Positions 7,572 through 14,192 of a stretch of 14,306 nucleotides of DNA are shown in pieces. Both the position numbers and the translations under genes were made by a program. The stretch comes from a bacterium. GTDB taxonomy: Bacteria; CG2-30-53-67; CG2-30-70-394. Below the pieces are notes generated by a model. That model did not search any database. It was not told where the DNA came from and saw nothing but the letters and a program-made list of their open reading frames with translations. The stretch is from contig JAJRSX010000152.1 of assembly GCA_024278555.1 (NCBI GenBank), positions 1 to 14,306 of the forward strand, written 5' to 3'. Position 1 is the stretch's first letter. Every line of letters starts with the position of its first letter.

Positions 7572-7612
7572 CTCATCGGCCCGAAGGGCCGTCCTTCCTT
7601 ACTCCCTTACTT
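7451..7612 (-). repeat. Dispersed inverted-repeat element, copy B (upstream of flgK)
   Basis: This element fills most of the gap between flgN and flgK. It has two GCTCGC-NNN-GCTCGC boxes (near 7455 and 7486), where the other copies have one equivalent box, so a unit of about 31 bp is duplicated here. It has a G-rich arm, hairpin GGCCGC-TAC-GCGGCC (7523-7537), a core with TTCGTAGATGCCTTCCATCG (7548-7567), hairpin GGCCC-GAA-GGGCC (7578-7590), and a diverged C/T-rich right arm. The remaining bases to the flgN stop (7613-7640) show no recognisable feature. It is the most diverged of the three copies on its right side. Confidence 0.85.
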
Positions 7613-7640
7613 CCCCACCTCTCTAATCCGTAGCTGTTCC

Positions 7641-8168
7641 TCACGCCGTCTCCTGAAGCACGGCGCCGCGACTCTTGCCCTCGGCAACCACGCCCTCGCC
7701 ACCGTAGAGACCTACCGCCTCTTCGGCCTCGCGGCGGACCATCTGCACGATGCCGTGGATGGTGTCAACCGAGACACCCAGGAGGTGGTGGGCCACCTCA
7801 CCGCGACGGCGAACCTCCGCCGCCACCCGGGTGAGCTGGCGGCGCAACGACTCCAGCTCCCGGCGATCTGCCGGCGGCAGCCGCTCGAGCACCGCGCCGA
7901 CGCTCACCGTATCGGCCTCCATCCCCAGGTGTCGCCCAACCTCCGACAGGCTGGCGCTGCGCGCCGCCCCCACCACCCCCATCCTCTCGAGGAGCCGGTC
8001 GGTCTCGGTGCGGACCTCCCCCAGGCCGGGGGCGCCCACCCGCTTCAATACCTCCTGTTGCCGATCCAGCAGGGCGGCGAGGCGCTGAAAGAGGTCGGAC
8101 TCCCGCTCCATGTTGCGCAGGAGGGCATTGATGCTGTCGAGGGCCTCGGGGGCCAGGGGATCATTCAT
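7641..8168 (-). CDS. flgN: Flagellar export chaperone FlgN
   Basis: FlgN-family proteins are cytoplasmic, helical chaperones that bind the C termini of FlgK and FlgL and bring them to the export gate. This 175-residue protein is largely helical and charged. It begins MNDPLAPEALDSINALLRNM, with repeated LLxxL-type heptads, and is rich in Glu, Arg and Leu. Similarity to FlgN is by overall pattern, size and its place directly before flgK and flgL rather than by a strict motif. The ATG at 8168 has an AAGGAG ribosome site six bases upstream and overlaps the end of flgJ by eight bases. No flgM-like gene lies between flgJ and flgN. Confidence 0.8.
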   Translation of the reverse strand: MNDPLAPEALDSINALLRNMERESDLFQRLAALLDRQQEVLKRVGAPGLGEVRTETDRLLERMGVVGAARSASLSEVGRHLGMEADTVSVGAVLERLPPADRRELESLRRQLTRVAAEVRRRGEVAHHLLGVSVDTIHGIVQMVRREAEEAVGLYGGEGVVAEGKSRGAVLQETA

Positions 8169-8520
8169 CGGGCTCTCCTTGCATGGGGTTGCCTTGCACC
8201 GTCCCTGGCGCACCGCGGGTAAGACGCGCCGCCCACTGGCGCTCGAGCATCTCGGCAATACCGAAGCCGCCGCGCTCGGAGGAGATCTTGGCGAACTGCG
8301 AGTCACGCAGGTCGATAAAGATCTCCTCGCCGTTCGAGCGACCGAGGAGGGTGTTGCCGGAGCTCGCCGACCGGCCCGCCTTCATGACCATCTGGAGGAA
8401 GAGCGACTCGAACTGCTGCGCCGCCTTATGCAACGCCGCGGGCGAGTCTCCCCCCGCGGTCCGCCGCACGGCGGTGTCCGGCGGCTGGGTCAGCCCGGGC
8501 GGTAACGCGACCGGCCTCAT
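8161..8520 (-). CDS. flgJ: Rod-cap / rod-binding protein FlgJ, single-domain form
   Basis: FlgJ scaffolds rod assembly in the periplasm. This 119-residue protein has only the rod-binding domain: AAQQFESLFLQMVMKAGR (33-50), then IFIDLRDSQFAKISSERGGFGIAEML (66-91, a family signature). It lacks the C-terminal muramidase domain found in enterobacterial FlgJ, so a separate peptidoglycan hydrolase is expected elsewhere. A short Gly/Pro-rich tail follows. The ATG at 8520 shares its A with the flgI TGA (TGATG) and has a GGAG site eight bases upstream, supporting the start and coupled translation. Confidence 0.92.
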   Translation of the reverse strand: MRPVALPPGLTQPPDTAVRRTAGGDSPAALHKAAQQFESLFLQMVMKAGRSASSGNTLLGRSNGEEIFIDLRDSQFAKISSERGGFGIAEMLERQWAARLTRGAPGTVQGNPMQGEPDE

Positions 8521-9755
8521 CAGATGATCTCCAGCTCGGCGTGCAGGGCACCCGCCGCCTGCAACGCCTGGAGGATGGCGATCAGGTCGCCGGGGCCGAC
8601 GCCGAGGGCGTTCAACGCCCCCACCACATCCGCCAGACTCACCCCCTCGGGGACCACCACCAACCGCCGCTCCTCCTCCTTCACCTCCACGGTGGAGTCG
8701 GTCGCCTGGACCGTCTCGCCGCCGGTGGACAGGGGCGACGGCTGGGAGACCAGGGGGGTCTCCTTGATCGAGATGGAGAGACCGCCGTGGGCGATGGCGA
8801 CGGTGGAGAGACGTACCTGCGAGCCCATAATCACCGTGCCGGTGCGCTCGTTGAGGATCACCTTGGCGGCACGGTCCTCGGTCACCTGCACCTCCTCGAG
8901 GCGGGCGGCGAACGGCACCGGGTGTTTCAGGTACTCCTCGGGCACCGCCACATCCACCGTGCCGGCGTCCGCGGCCACCGCCAGGTGGCGACCGAACCGC
9001 TCGTTGATCGCCACCGCGAGCCGCTCGGCGGTGGTGAAGTCCGGGTGGCGCAGGGCGTAGCGCAGGTGGTCGGTCGCGGCGAAGTCGACATCCACCTCCC
9101 GCTCCACCAGCCCGCCGGAGACGATCCGGCCGGTGGTCGGGTGGTTCTTCTGCACCCCGCCACCGCCGCGCCCGCCAAAGGAGAAGCCGCCGATCGACAC
9201 CGCCCCCTGGGCCACCGCATAGACCCCGTTGTCCGCCCCCTTGAGGGGGGTCATCAACAGGGTGCCGCCGCGCAGGGACTCACAGTCGCCGATCGACGAG
9301 ACGGTGACGTCGAGGCGGCTCCCCTGGCGGGCGAAGGGGGGGAGGTCGGCGGTCACCATCACCGCGGCGATGTTCTCCACCTTCAGGGCCGAGGCATCCA
9401 CGTTCACCCCGAGGCGCTGGAGCATGGCGGTGAGCGACTGGCGGGTGAAGGCCGCCTTCACCCCGTCACCGGTCCCGTCGAGCCCCACCACCAGGCCGTA
9501 GCCGATGAGCTGGTTGCTCCGCACCCCGGTAAGGTCCGCCACATCCTTCAACCGCGTGGCACCGGCGTTCGCCGGCGCCAGAAGGGCGAGGAGGAGGGCG
9601 AGAAGCGCGAAGGCAGGTGGCCGTAGATTCGGGCCGACCCGCAGGCCGCGACCGCAGGCGTACTCGGTCGTACGTCGAGGATCGCGGCCGAGGACGCGGC
9701 CCGAAGGTACGGCCAGATGCGCGCCCGTAACCGCATCTTCAGAAAAATTCTCCAT
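8520..9755 (-). CDS. flgI: Flagellar P-ring protein FlgI with an altered N terminus
   Basis: FlgI forms the periplasmic P ring around the rod. The mature part is intact. A hydrophobic segment (about residues 48-61) ends in PANA before GATRLKDVADLTGVRSNQLIGYGLVVGLDGTGDG, the classic FlgI start (quoted as the family signature, residues 65-98), and the C terminus ends in a long helix. The start is a problem. The only ATG in frame near the signal peptide is at 9755, overlapping the flgH TAA (TAATG). It gives 411 residues, with about 40 extra in front of the signal peptide. Those residues come largely from a palindromic element (9618-9715). An out-of-phase ATG at 9736 opens MRLRA, which would look like a normal signal-peptide start without the insertion. 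No good Shine-Dalgarno precedes 9755. Confidence 0.93.
   Translation of the reverse strand: MENFSEDAVTGAHLAVPSGRVLGRDPRRTTEYACGRGLRVGPNLRPPAFALLALLLALLAPANAGATRLKDVADLTGVRSNQLIGYGLVVGLDGTGDGVKAAFTRQSLTAMLQRLGVNVDASALKVENIAAVMVTADLPPFARQGSRLDVTVSSIGDCESLRGGTLLMTPLKGADNGVYAVAQGAVSIGGFSFGGRGGGGVQKNHPTTGRIVSGGLVEREVDVDFAATDHLRYALRHPDFTTAERLAVAINERFGRHLAVAADAGTVDVAVPEEYLKHPVPFAARLEEVQVTEDRAAKVILNERTGTVIMGSQVRLSTVAIAHGGLSISIKETPLVSQPSPLSTGGETVQATDSTVEVKEEERRLVVVPEGVSLADVVGALNALGVGPGDLIAILQALQAAGALHAELEII
9618..9715. repeat. 98-bp interrupted palindrome inside the flgI 5' region
   Basis: The two halves are reverse complements with interruptions. TGGCCGTA (9618-9625) pairs with TACGGCCA (9708-9715), then TTCGGGCC (9628-9635) with its partner at 9698-9705, then GGCCGCGA (9644-9651) with its partner at 9682-9689. 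The centre is a GTACTCGGTCGTAC-type core near 9660-9673. This makes a cruciform-capable element, or a long RNA hairpin when transcribed. Its sequence differs from the three other repeats, although they share the GGCCGTA and TTCGGGCC motif style. It looks like a separate miniature element inserted between the flgI start and its signal peptide. Confidence 0.8.
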
Positions 9756-10510
9756 TAGAAGGGCCATACCTTGTCTACGACCGTCGCCAACCACCCCTGC
9801 CGCTGCTGGTCGGCAATCGCGCCGACGCCGTAGTAGCTGATCGAGGCGTCGGCGATCTGGGTGGAGGAGATGGTGTTGGTGGGGGAGATGTCCTCGGGCC
9901 GGATGATCCCGGTGAGGAGGATGTACTGGTTCTCCTCGTTGAGGTTGATCCGCCGGCGCCCCTCGATCACCAGGTTGCCGCTCGGCAGCCTCCTCGTGAC
10001 CACCGCGGTGAGGGTGGCGTCGAGCTTGCCGCTGCGCTCGGTGGCACCGTCGCCGGCGAACTTCTTCGAGCTGGAGGCGGCCAGGAGCGACGAGAGGTCG
10101 AGGCCGATGGCCGCGGCCCCGTTGCCGTTGGCGGTGGCCACCCGCCCCTTGCGCGCGTTCGCCGCCGCCTCCAGGCCGAAGATGGAGGGGATCCCGAACT
10201 TGACGTCGTTCTTCCGGTTGAGGTCGGTCTTCGCCGATTTCGAGGCGCTGGCGGTCTCCTTCACCTGGATGGTGACGATGTCCCCCACCTGCCGTGCCCG
10301 GTGGTCGGTAAACAGGGAGCCGCGCCCCTCGGTCCATAGAGAGCCGGTCAACCGCGGCGGCGCCGGCGGCGGTTCCACCTCCGCCTGCGGCAACACCTCC
10401 GAATCCAGGGGACGGGGCATTCCGCGATGGTGGGCGGCACAGCCGAGGCTCGCCAGCATGGCGACCGCGGCGACGGAACGCCAGGGGAGCTGACGGAAGA
10501 GACAATTCAT
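9755..10510 (-). CDS. flgH: Flagellar L-ring lipoprotein FlgH
   Basis: FlgH forms the outer-membrane L ring and is lipid-anchored. The 251-residue protein starts with a basic n-region and hydrophobic segment (12-23) ending in Cys24 (LASLGC). The residue at -3 is Ser rather than the usual Leu, so the lipobox is slightly off consensus. The body has SLWTEGRGSLFTDHRARQVGDIVTI, and the C terminus TNTISSTQIADASISYYGVG to DKVWPF is diagnostic of FlgH (family signatures). The ATG at 10510 shares its A with the flgA TGA (TGATG), and a GGAGGTGG ribosome site lies just upstream. The 3' end overlaps the flgI start by one base. Confidence 0.96.
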   Translation of the reverse strand: MNCLFRQLPWRSVAAVAMLASLGCAAHHRGMPRPLDSEVLPQAEVEPPPAPPRLTGSLWTEGRGSLFTDHRARQVGDIVTIQVKETASASKSAKTDLNRKNDVKFGIPSIFGLEAAANARKGRVATANGNGAAAIGLDLSSLLAASSSKKFAGDGATERSGKLDATLTAVVTRRLPSGNLVIEGRRRINLNEENQYILLTGIIRPEDISPTNTISSTQIADASISYYGVGAIADQQRQGWLATVVDKVWPF

Positions 10511-11298
10511 CAGAAGGCCACCTCCACGGTCGCGCTGTCGATCACCGTCCCCATCACCACCTTGCCGGAGGTGGCGTTGGCCACTCGCACCCGCGCATGG
10601 TGTCCGCCCGCCTCACGCACAACGCCGCGCGCCCGCACCAGCAATGGGCCACGGTGGGCAACGAGGGTGACGCGATCGCCACGGCGGACCACCGGAACCG
10701 GCTTGAGCTGCGAGGCGCGCACCACGTCGCCGGCGCGCACCGAACGGCTGAGCTGCATCCCCACCGCGTCCGCCAGGCGCACCACGCTGTCACGCGCCAT
10801 CGTCCCCCACGGCAGGTACTCCTGCCGCAGGGAGTCCGCCTCCACCACCGTGCCGCGCCGGAGGTCATGGGCCGCCACCCACACCGGGCGCCGCCGGTCG
10901 ATGGTGGCGTTCACCCGCAGGTGGCGCACCACGCCGCCCGCCGCCTCCACCTGCAGGTGGAGGACGACGGTGCCGGCCAGGGCGACGCCGCGGCCACGTG
11001 AGAGGGAGAGGTGGAGGGGACCGGCAGGCAGGCGCGGGTCGCCGGTGAGGACGACGCGCTTTACCTGCCACTGGTCGCCGCTCTCCTTGAGCTCACCCTC
11101 GACGTACCGCTCCACCTCCCGCTGTACCCTTGTGGTGTCGAGGCGCTGGGGGGAGACAGCGCCCGCCCGTGCACCCTGGGCCAGGAGGAGGAAGACAAGG
11201 CCGAGGGCGAGGGACAGCGGGAGGTGGAAGGGGAGGCGCGCTACGCGCGCCGGGATGAGGGCTGAGGGGTGGGGGGTGAGCGGAGCGGTGGCCGCCAT
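10510..11298 (-). CDS. flgA: Flagellar P-ring assembly chaperone FlgA, start within a repeat
   Basis: FlgA is a periplasmic chaperone for P-ring assembly. The C-terminal SAF-type region is clear: DLRRGTVVEADSL, then SVRAGDVVRASQL, RRGDRVTLVA, and a final VMGTVIDSATVEVAF. A hydrophobic segment ending AQGARA before GAVSPQ indicates a Sec signal peptide (cleavage near residue 45 with this start). Between that segment and the adjacent repeat element there is no ATG, GTG or TTG. The nearest in-frame ATG (11298) lies in the loop of the repeat's GGCCGC-CAT-GCGGCC hairpin, giving 262 residues. Other in-frame ATGs lie at 11331 and 11337, also in the repeat. None has a good Shine-Dalgarno. The gene is thus certain but its start is not. 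Confidence 0.9.
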   Translation of the reverse strand: MAATAPLTPHPSALIPARVARLPFHLPLSLALGLVFLLLAQGARAGAVSPQRLDTTRVQREVERYVEGELKESGDQWQVKRVVLTGDPRLPAGPLHLSLSRGRGVALAGTVVLHLQVEAAGGVVRHLRVNATIDRRRPVWVAAHDLRRGTVVEADSLRQEYLPWGTMARDSVVRLADAVGMQLSRSVRAGDVVRASQLKPVPVVRRGDRVTLVAHRGPLLVRARGVVREAGGHHARVRVANATSGKVVMGTVIDSATVEVAF

Positions 11299-11396
11299 GC
11301 GGCCAACAATCTTTTCGTGGGTGGCATCCATCGTCATTTCATCGGGCCCGTAGGGCCGGCCTGCCCCCCCATCCCTCATCCCCCACCCCTCAGCCC
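11235..11396 (-). repeat. Dispersed inverted-repeat element, copy C (5' end of flgA)
   Basis: This is the best preserved copy. It has hairpin GGCGCGC-TAC-GCGCGCC (11235-11251), left arm 11259-11280, hairpin GGCCGC-CAT-GCGGCC (11290-11304), core containing ATCTTTTCGTGGGTGGCATC (11309-11328), hairpin GGCCC-GTA-GGGCC (11345-11357), and right arm 11375-11396. The two 22-base arms are reverse complements with one mismatch, so the unit looks like a miniature inverted-repeat element of about 160 bp. It reaches into the flgA reading frame. The bases from 11397 to the flgG stop at 11457 are C/T-rich and show no gene. Confidence 0.88.
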
Positions 11397-11456
11397 CAGC
11401 TCTCATCATCGCTCCCATCATTTTCTCCGCCCCCGTCCCCACCGAGCACCACCCCA

Positions 11457-12245
11457 CTACCGAATCAAATTGTTCGCCGTCTGCAGCATCTCGTTGGCGG
11501 TCTGGATCGACTTCGAGTTCACCTCGAAGGCGCGCTGGCTCATGATCATGTTCACCAACTCCTCGGCGATGGAGACGTTGGAAATCTCCAAAAAGCCCTG
11601 ACTCAGGGTGCCGATGCCGCTCTCCCCGGGCACCCCGGTGGTCACCGCGCCGGAGGAGTCGCTCGGCTGGTAGAGGTTGCGGCCGATGGGGCGCAGCCCC
11701 TGGGGGTTGGGGAAGGTGGCCAGCTCGATCGTCCCCACCACCGAGGTGGTGGAGCTGCCGGCCTGCAAGACCGAGACGGTGCCGTCGGAGCCGATGGTGA
11801 TGGAGGTGGCATCGGTGGGGATGGTAATCGACGGCTCCAGGGGATCGCCGTTGGAGGTGACCAGCTGGCCGGAGCTGTCGCGCTTCAGGGCGCCGGCGCG
11901 GGAGTAGCCGATCTCCCCGTTCGGCTGCACCACCTGCAGGAAGCCGGCGCCCTCGATTGCCACGTCGAGCTCACCGCCGGTCTGGCGCAGGTCCCCCTGG
12001 GTGAAGACCTTGCCCACCGCGGCGGTCTTCACCCCGAGCCCCACCTGGATCCCGGTGGGGGTCTGGGTGGAGGCGGAAGAGGCGGTCCCCGGGGCGGTGG
12101 TCGACTGGTAGAGGAGATCCTGAAAATCGGCGCGCGCCCGCTTGAAGCCGGTGGTGTTCGCGTTCGCCAGGTTGTGGGCGATCGTGTCGATATTGAGCTG
12201 CTGCGCCTCCATGCCGGTAGCAGCGGTAAACAGGGCTCGGATCAT
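11457..12245 (-). CDS. flgG: Flagellar distal rod protein FlgG
   Basis: FlgG builds the distal rod. The 262-residue protein is the standard length. Its N terminus is [20 protein letters not shown] followed by [14 protein letters not shown], the rod-hook signature. The C terminus has [20 protein letters not shown] and then [14 protein letters not shown], both diagnostic of FlgG. The ATG at 12245 has an AAAGGAG ribosome site seven bases upstream, and the flgF stop lies 12 bases before it. The gene is followed by a 60-base C/T-rich stretch and repeat copy C before flgA. Confidence 0.97.
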   Translation of the reverse strand: MIRALFTAATGMEAQQLNIDTIAHNLANANTTGFKRARADFQDLLYQSTTAPGTASSASTQTPTGIQVGLGVKTAAVGKVFTQGDLRQTGGELDVAIEGAGFLQVVQPNGEIGYSRAGALKRDSSGQLVTSNGDPLEPSITIPTDATSITIGSDGTVSVLQAGSSTTSVVGTIELATFPNPQGLRPIGRNLYQPSDSSGAVTTGVPGESGIGTLSQGFLEISNVSIAEELVNMIMSQRAFEVNSKSIQTANEMLQTANNLIR

Positions 12246-12257
12246 GGGAGGGCTCCT

Positions 12258-12971
12258 TTAACGCGCCACCTCGCCCACCTGATCGACGGTGGTGCGGGTG
12301 AGCTCGTCACGTTGTTTCATCAACTCCACCTGGGAGTCATAAGCGCGCTGAAGGCGGATCATCTCCACCAGGCCGCGGGTCGGGTCGCTGTTGCTGTGCT
12401 CCACCACTCCGCCGTGGACCTCCGGAGTGGCCGGTCGCGGCCCCGCCTGGGGCCCGGCGCGGAAGAGGCCGGAACCCTCGCGTACCAGCAGGTCCGGTCG
12501 GGTAAAGCTGCGCAGGCGGATCCGCCCCACGGGCGCGCCGTCCACCAGGACCTCCCCCTTCCGGGTGAAGCCGAGGTGGCCGTCATTGCCCACCCCCACC
12601 TGCAGGGTGCGGCCGGTCTCCGCCACCACCACCTCGCCGGTGGAGAGCGCCAGCTCCCCCTTGTCATTGACCACCAGGGAGCCGCCGCGCACATACCGCT
12701 CGCCGCCTTTGCCGCGCACCGCCACCATCCCCTCCCCCTGGAGGGCGAGGTCGAGGGTGCGACCGGTGGCCACCAGCGGCCCGTCGGACATGTCCGGAGC
12801 GACGGTAGTCTCTCCCACCCCCTCCACATCTTGCCCCATGAGGAGCGACTCGAAGGCGACACGCTCGCGCTTAAAGCCGTTGGTCGAGACGTTGGCCAGA
12901 TTATGGGCCACCGCATCGAGCTGACGATCGCGGGCAACGGCGCCGGTAAGAGCGATGTAGATGGGATTCAT
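12258..12971 (-). CDS. flgF: Flagellar proximal rod protein FlgF
   Basis: FlgF is a rod protein between the proximal rod and FlgG. The 237-residue protein opens MNPIYIALTGAVARDRQ with the AHNLANVSTNGFKRERVAF rod signature (22-40). It closes with PTRGLVEMIRLQRAYDSQVE and a final helix. It resembles FlgG but is shorter, and lies first in the operon, as FlgF usually does. The ATG at 12971 has only a weak ribosome site. A sigma-54 type promoter lies about 40 bases upstream, giving a short leader. The longer frame upstream (to 13139) runs through the promoter region and was not used. Confidence 0.94.
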   Translation of the reverse strand: MNPIYIALTGAVARDRQLDAVAHNLANVSTNGFKRERVAFESLLMGQDVEGVGETTVAPDMSDGPLVATGRTLDLALQGEGMVAVRGKGGERYVRGGSLVVNDKGELALSTGEVVVAETGRTLQVGVGNDGHLGFTRKGEVLVDGAPVGRIRLRSFTRPDLLVREGSGLFRAGPQAGPRPATPEVHGGVVEHSNSDPTRGLVEMIRLQRAYDSQVELMKQRDELTRTTVDQVGEVAR

Positions 12972-13010
12972 GGTGTGAAGTCCGGACCGGGATGGCCCGT
13001 ACCACCGCCC

Positions 13011-13027
13011 ATGCACGCCCCGTGCCA
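13011..13027 (-). promoter_or_regulatory. Sigma-54 (RpoN) promoter for the flgF operon
   Basis: On the minus strand 13027-13011 reads TGGCACGGGGCGTGCAT. Against the sigma-54 consensus TGGCACG-N4-TTGCA it has the -24 GG and -12 GC at exact spacing and one mismatch (G for the first T of TTGC). Transcription would start near position 13000, about 30 bases before the flgF ATG. Sigma-54 control of rod, ring and hook genes is well known in polar flagellar systems. An activator of the FleQ/FlrC type would be required. Confidence 0.82.
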
Positions 13028-13165
13028 CAACCGGAGAAGGCGCCTCCACCACTACGTCACAAACCGGCGAAGCGGGACACGAATCCCGAAACGTCAAAGA
13101 GTTCTGGAGCCCATCCAGATCCGCCCCCGGCCGCCCCATGGCCTTCGCCCCGGCCGCGGCAAGTC

Positions 13166-13220
13166 AAAAAAGAGACGGATTCCTGGCGCCCTCCGGCGCC
13201 ATGCGTCAAATCCCCGTCTC
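13166..13220 (-). terminator. Rho-independent terminator (minus strand) in the flgF/HDOD intergenic region
   Basis: On the minus strand GAGACGG (13220-13214) pairs with CCGTCTC (13178-13172). The stem is extended by ATT with AAT and an inner stem TGGCGCC-loop-GGCGCCA (13201-13184), and is followed at once by six T residues (13171-13166). This is the form of an intrinsic terminator. No minus-strand gene is visible upstream of it in the window, so it may end an antisense or small RNA starting inside or before the HDOD gene. On the plus strand the same sequence would form a structured 5' leader for the HDOD mRNA. Confidence 0.6.
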
Positions 13221-13277
13221 CCCCCTCCACCCGGGCACCCAACGCGCCGAATAGATAACAACTCCACGGAGACCCCC

Positions 13278-14192
13278 ATGCCGACGACCCTCCTCAGCCC
13301 GACCCAGCTCAACCGCCTGGTAGACGACAACGCCCACCTCGCCGCCCCCTCCAACGCGGTCCAGCGGCTCCTCGACGTCACCTCCGACCCGGAGCTCGAG
13401 GTCCCACCGCGGCAGGTGGCGGAGATCCTGTCGCGGGAGCCCGCCCTCGCCGCCCAGGTCCTCCAGTGGGTCAACTCGGCGATCTTCGCCCTCCCCAACC
13501 CGGTGGCCGACATCGGCCGCGCCATCCCGCTGCTGGGGCTCAACCGCATCCGCGCCATCGCCCTGGCACAGGCCTTCTTCTCCCGTACCGCCCACCAACA
13601 GATGGCGACCTACGGCATCGACGGCCGCACCTTCTGCCTCCACTCCCTGGAGACCGGCCTCGGCGCCGCCCACCTGGTCCGCCTCTCCGAACCGGGACGG
13701 GAGGGCGAGGCCTTCACCGCCGGCCTGCTGCACGACCTCGGCATGCTCCTGGTCGATGGGATCACCAAGGGGCGCGACATCGCCGCCCCCCTCCTGCCGG
13801 CCGAACGCCCCCAGTGTGAAGCCGAGCGCGACCTCCTCGGCACCGACCACGCCGCCCTCGGCGCCGCCCTCACCCGCCGCTGGCGGCTCCCGGAAGAGCA
13901 CCAGACGGTCATCGCCAACCACCACCAGGCGCCCACCCACCGCAACCACCTCGACGGCTGGAACCTCAACGACGCCGCCCTCGCCGCCCCCCCGGAGACG
14001 CCGCCGCTGCTCAAGGCGGTGCAACTCGCCGACCGCCTCTCCGAAGAGCGGGTCGGCATCACCCCCGCCGACCCGGAGGCACGCTGGCTGCGCCCATTCG
14101 CCAACCTCCTCCCCGACGACGAGAGCCGCATGGCCCTCGAACACGAGATGGACCAGGCCGCCGCCCAGCTCGCCGCGATGATGGGGGAATAA
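13278..14192 (+). CDS. HDOD-domain signalling protein
   Basis: HDOD proteins are degenerate HD-domain relatives linked to signalling, motility and c-di-GMP networks. They are non-enzymatic or of unknown activity. This 304-residue protein has an N-terminal HDOD region. LSREPALAAQVLQWVNSAIF (51-70) is typical of the first half, and AIPLLGLNRIRAIALAQAFF (82-101) is the usual G-x-x-R helix. GLLHDLGMLL (149-158) keeps an HD pair (152-153), and VIANHHQAP lies further on. No receiver, GGDEF or EAL domain is fused. The ATG at 13278 has GGAG six bases upstream. The frame is open far upstream over flgF, but the N terminus fits this start. It is divergent from the flagellar operon, and no sigma-28 or sigma-54 promoter was recognised for it. 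Confidence 0.9.
   Translation: MPTTLLSPTQLNRLVDDNAHLAAPSNAVQRLLDVTSDPELEVPPRQVAEILSREPALAAQVLQWVNSAIFALPNPVADIGRAIPLLGLNRIRAIALAQAFFSRTAHQQMATYGIDGRTFCLHSLETGLGAAHLVRLSEPGREGEAFTAGLLHDLGMLLVDGITKGRDIAAPLLPAERPQCEAERDLLGTDHAALGAALTRRWRLPEEHQTVIANHHQAPTHRNHLDGWNLNDAALAAPPETPPLLKAVQLADRLSEERVGITPADPEARWLRPFANLLPDDESRMALEHEMDQAAAQLAAMMGE

Noticed and set aside
9756-10505. FlgI frame extended upstream to 10505
   Set aside because: The extra part is flgH read in another phase. FlgH is well conserved, and the TAATG at 9755 gives a plausible start.
1131-11396. Insertion sequence with transposase
   Set aside because: The elements are under 200 bp and encode no transposase. At most they are non-autonomous miniature elements.
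13184-13201. Plus-strand terminator upstream of the HDOD gene
   Set aside because: On the plus strand the hairpin is followed by C-rich sequence, not T residues. The T-run is only on the minus strand.
12174-13277. Long upstream extension of the HDOD reading frame on the plus strand
   Set aside because: It runs antisense across flgF and the sigma-54 promoter. High GC keeps frames open, and the ATG at 13278 has a ribosome site and the proper HDOD N terminus.
12972-13277. Sigma-28 promoter for the HDOD gene
   Set aside because: A GCCGAATA-like block exists near 13246, but no TAAA-type -35 box lies at the required spacing.
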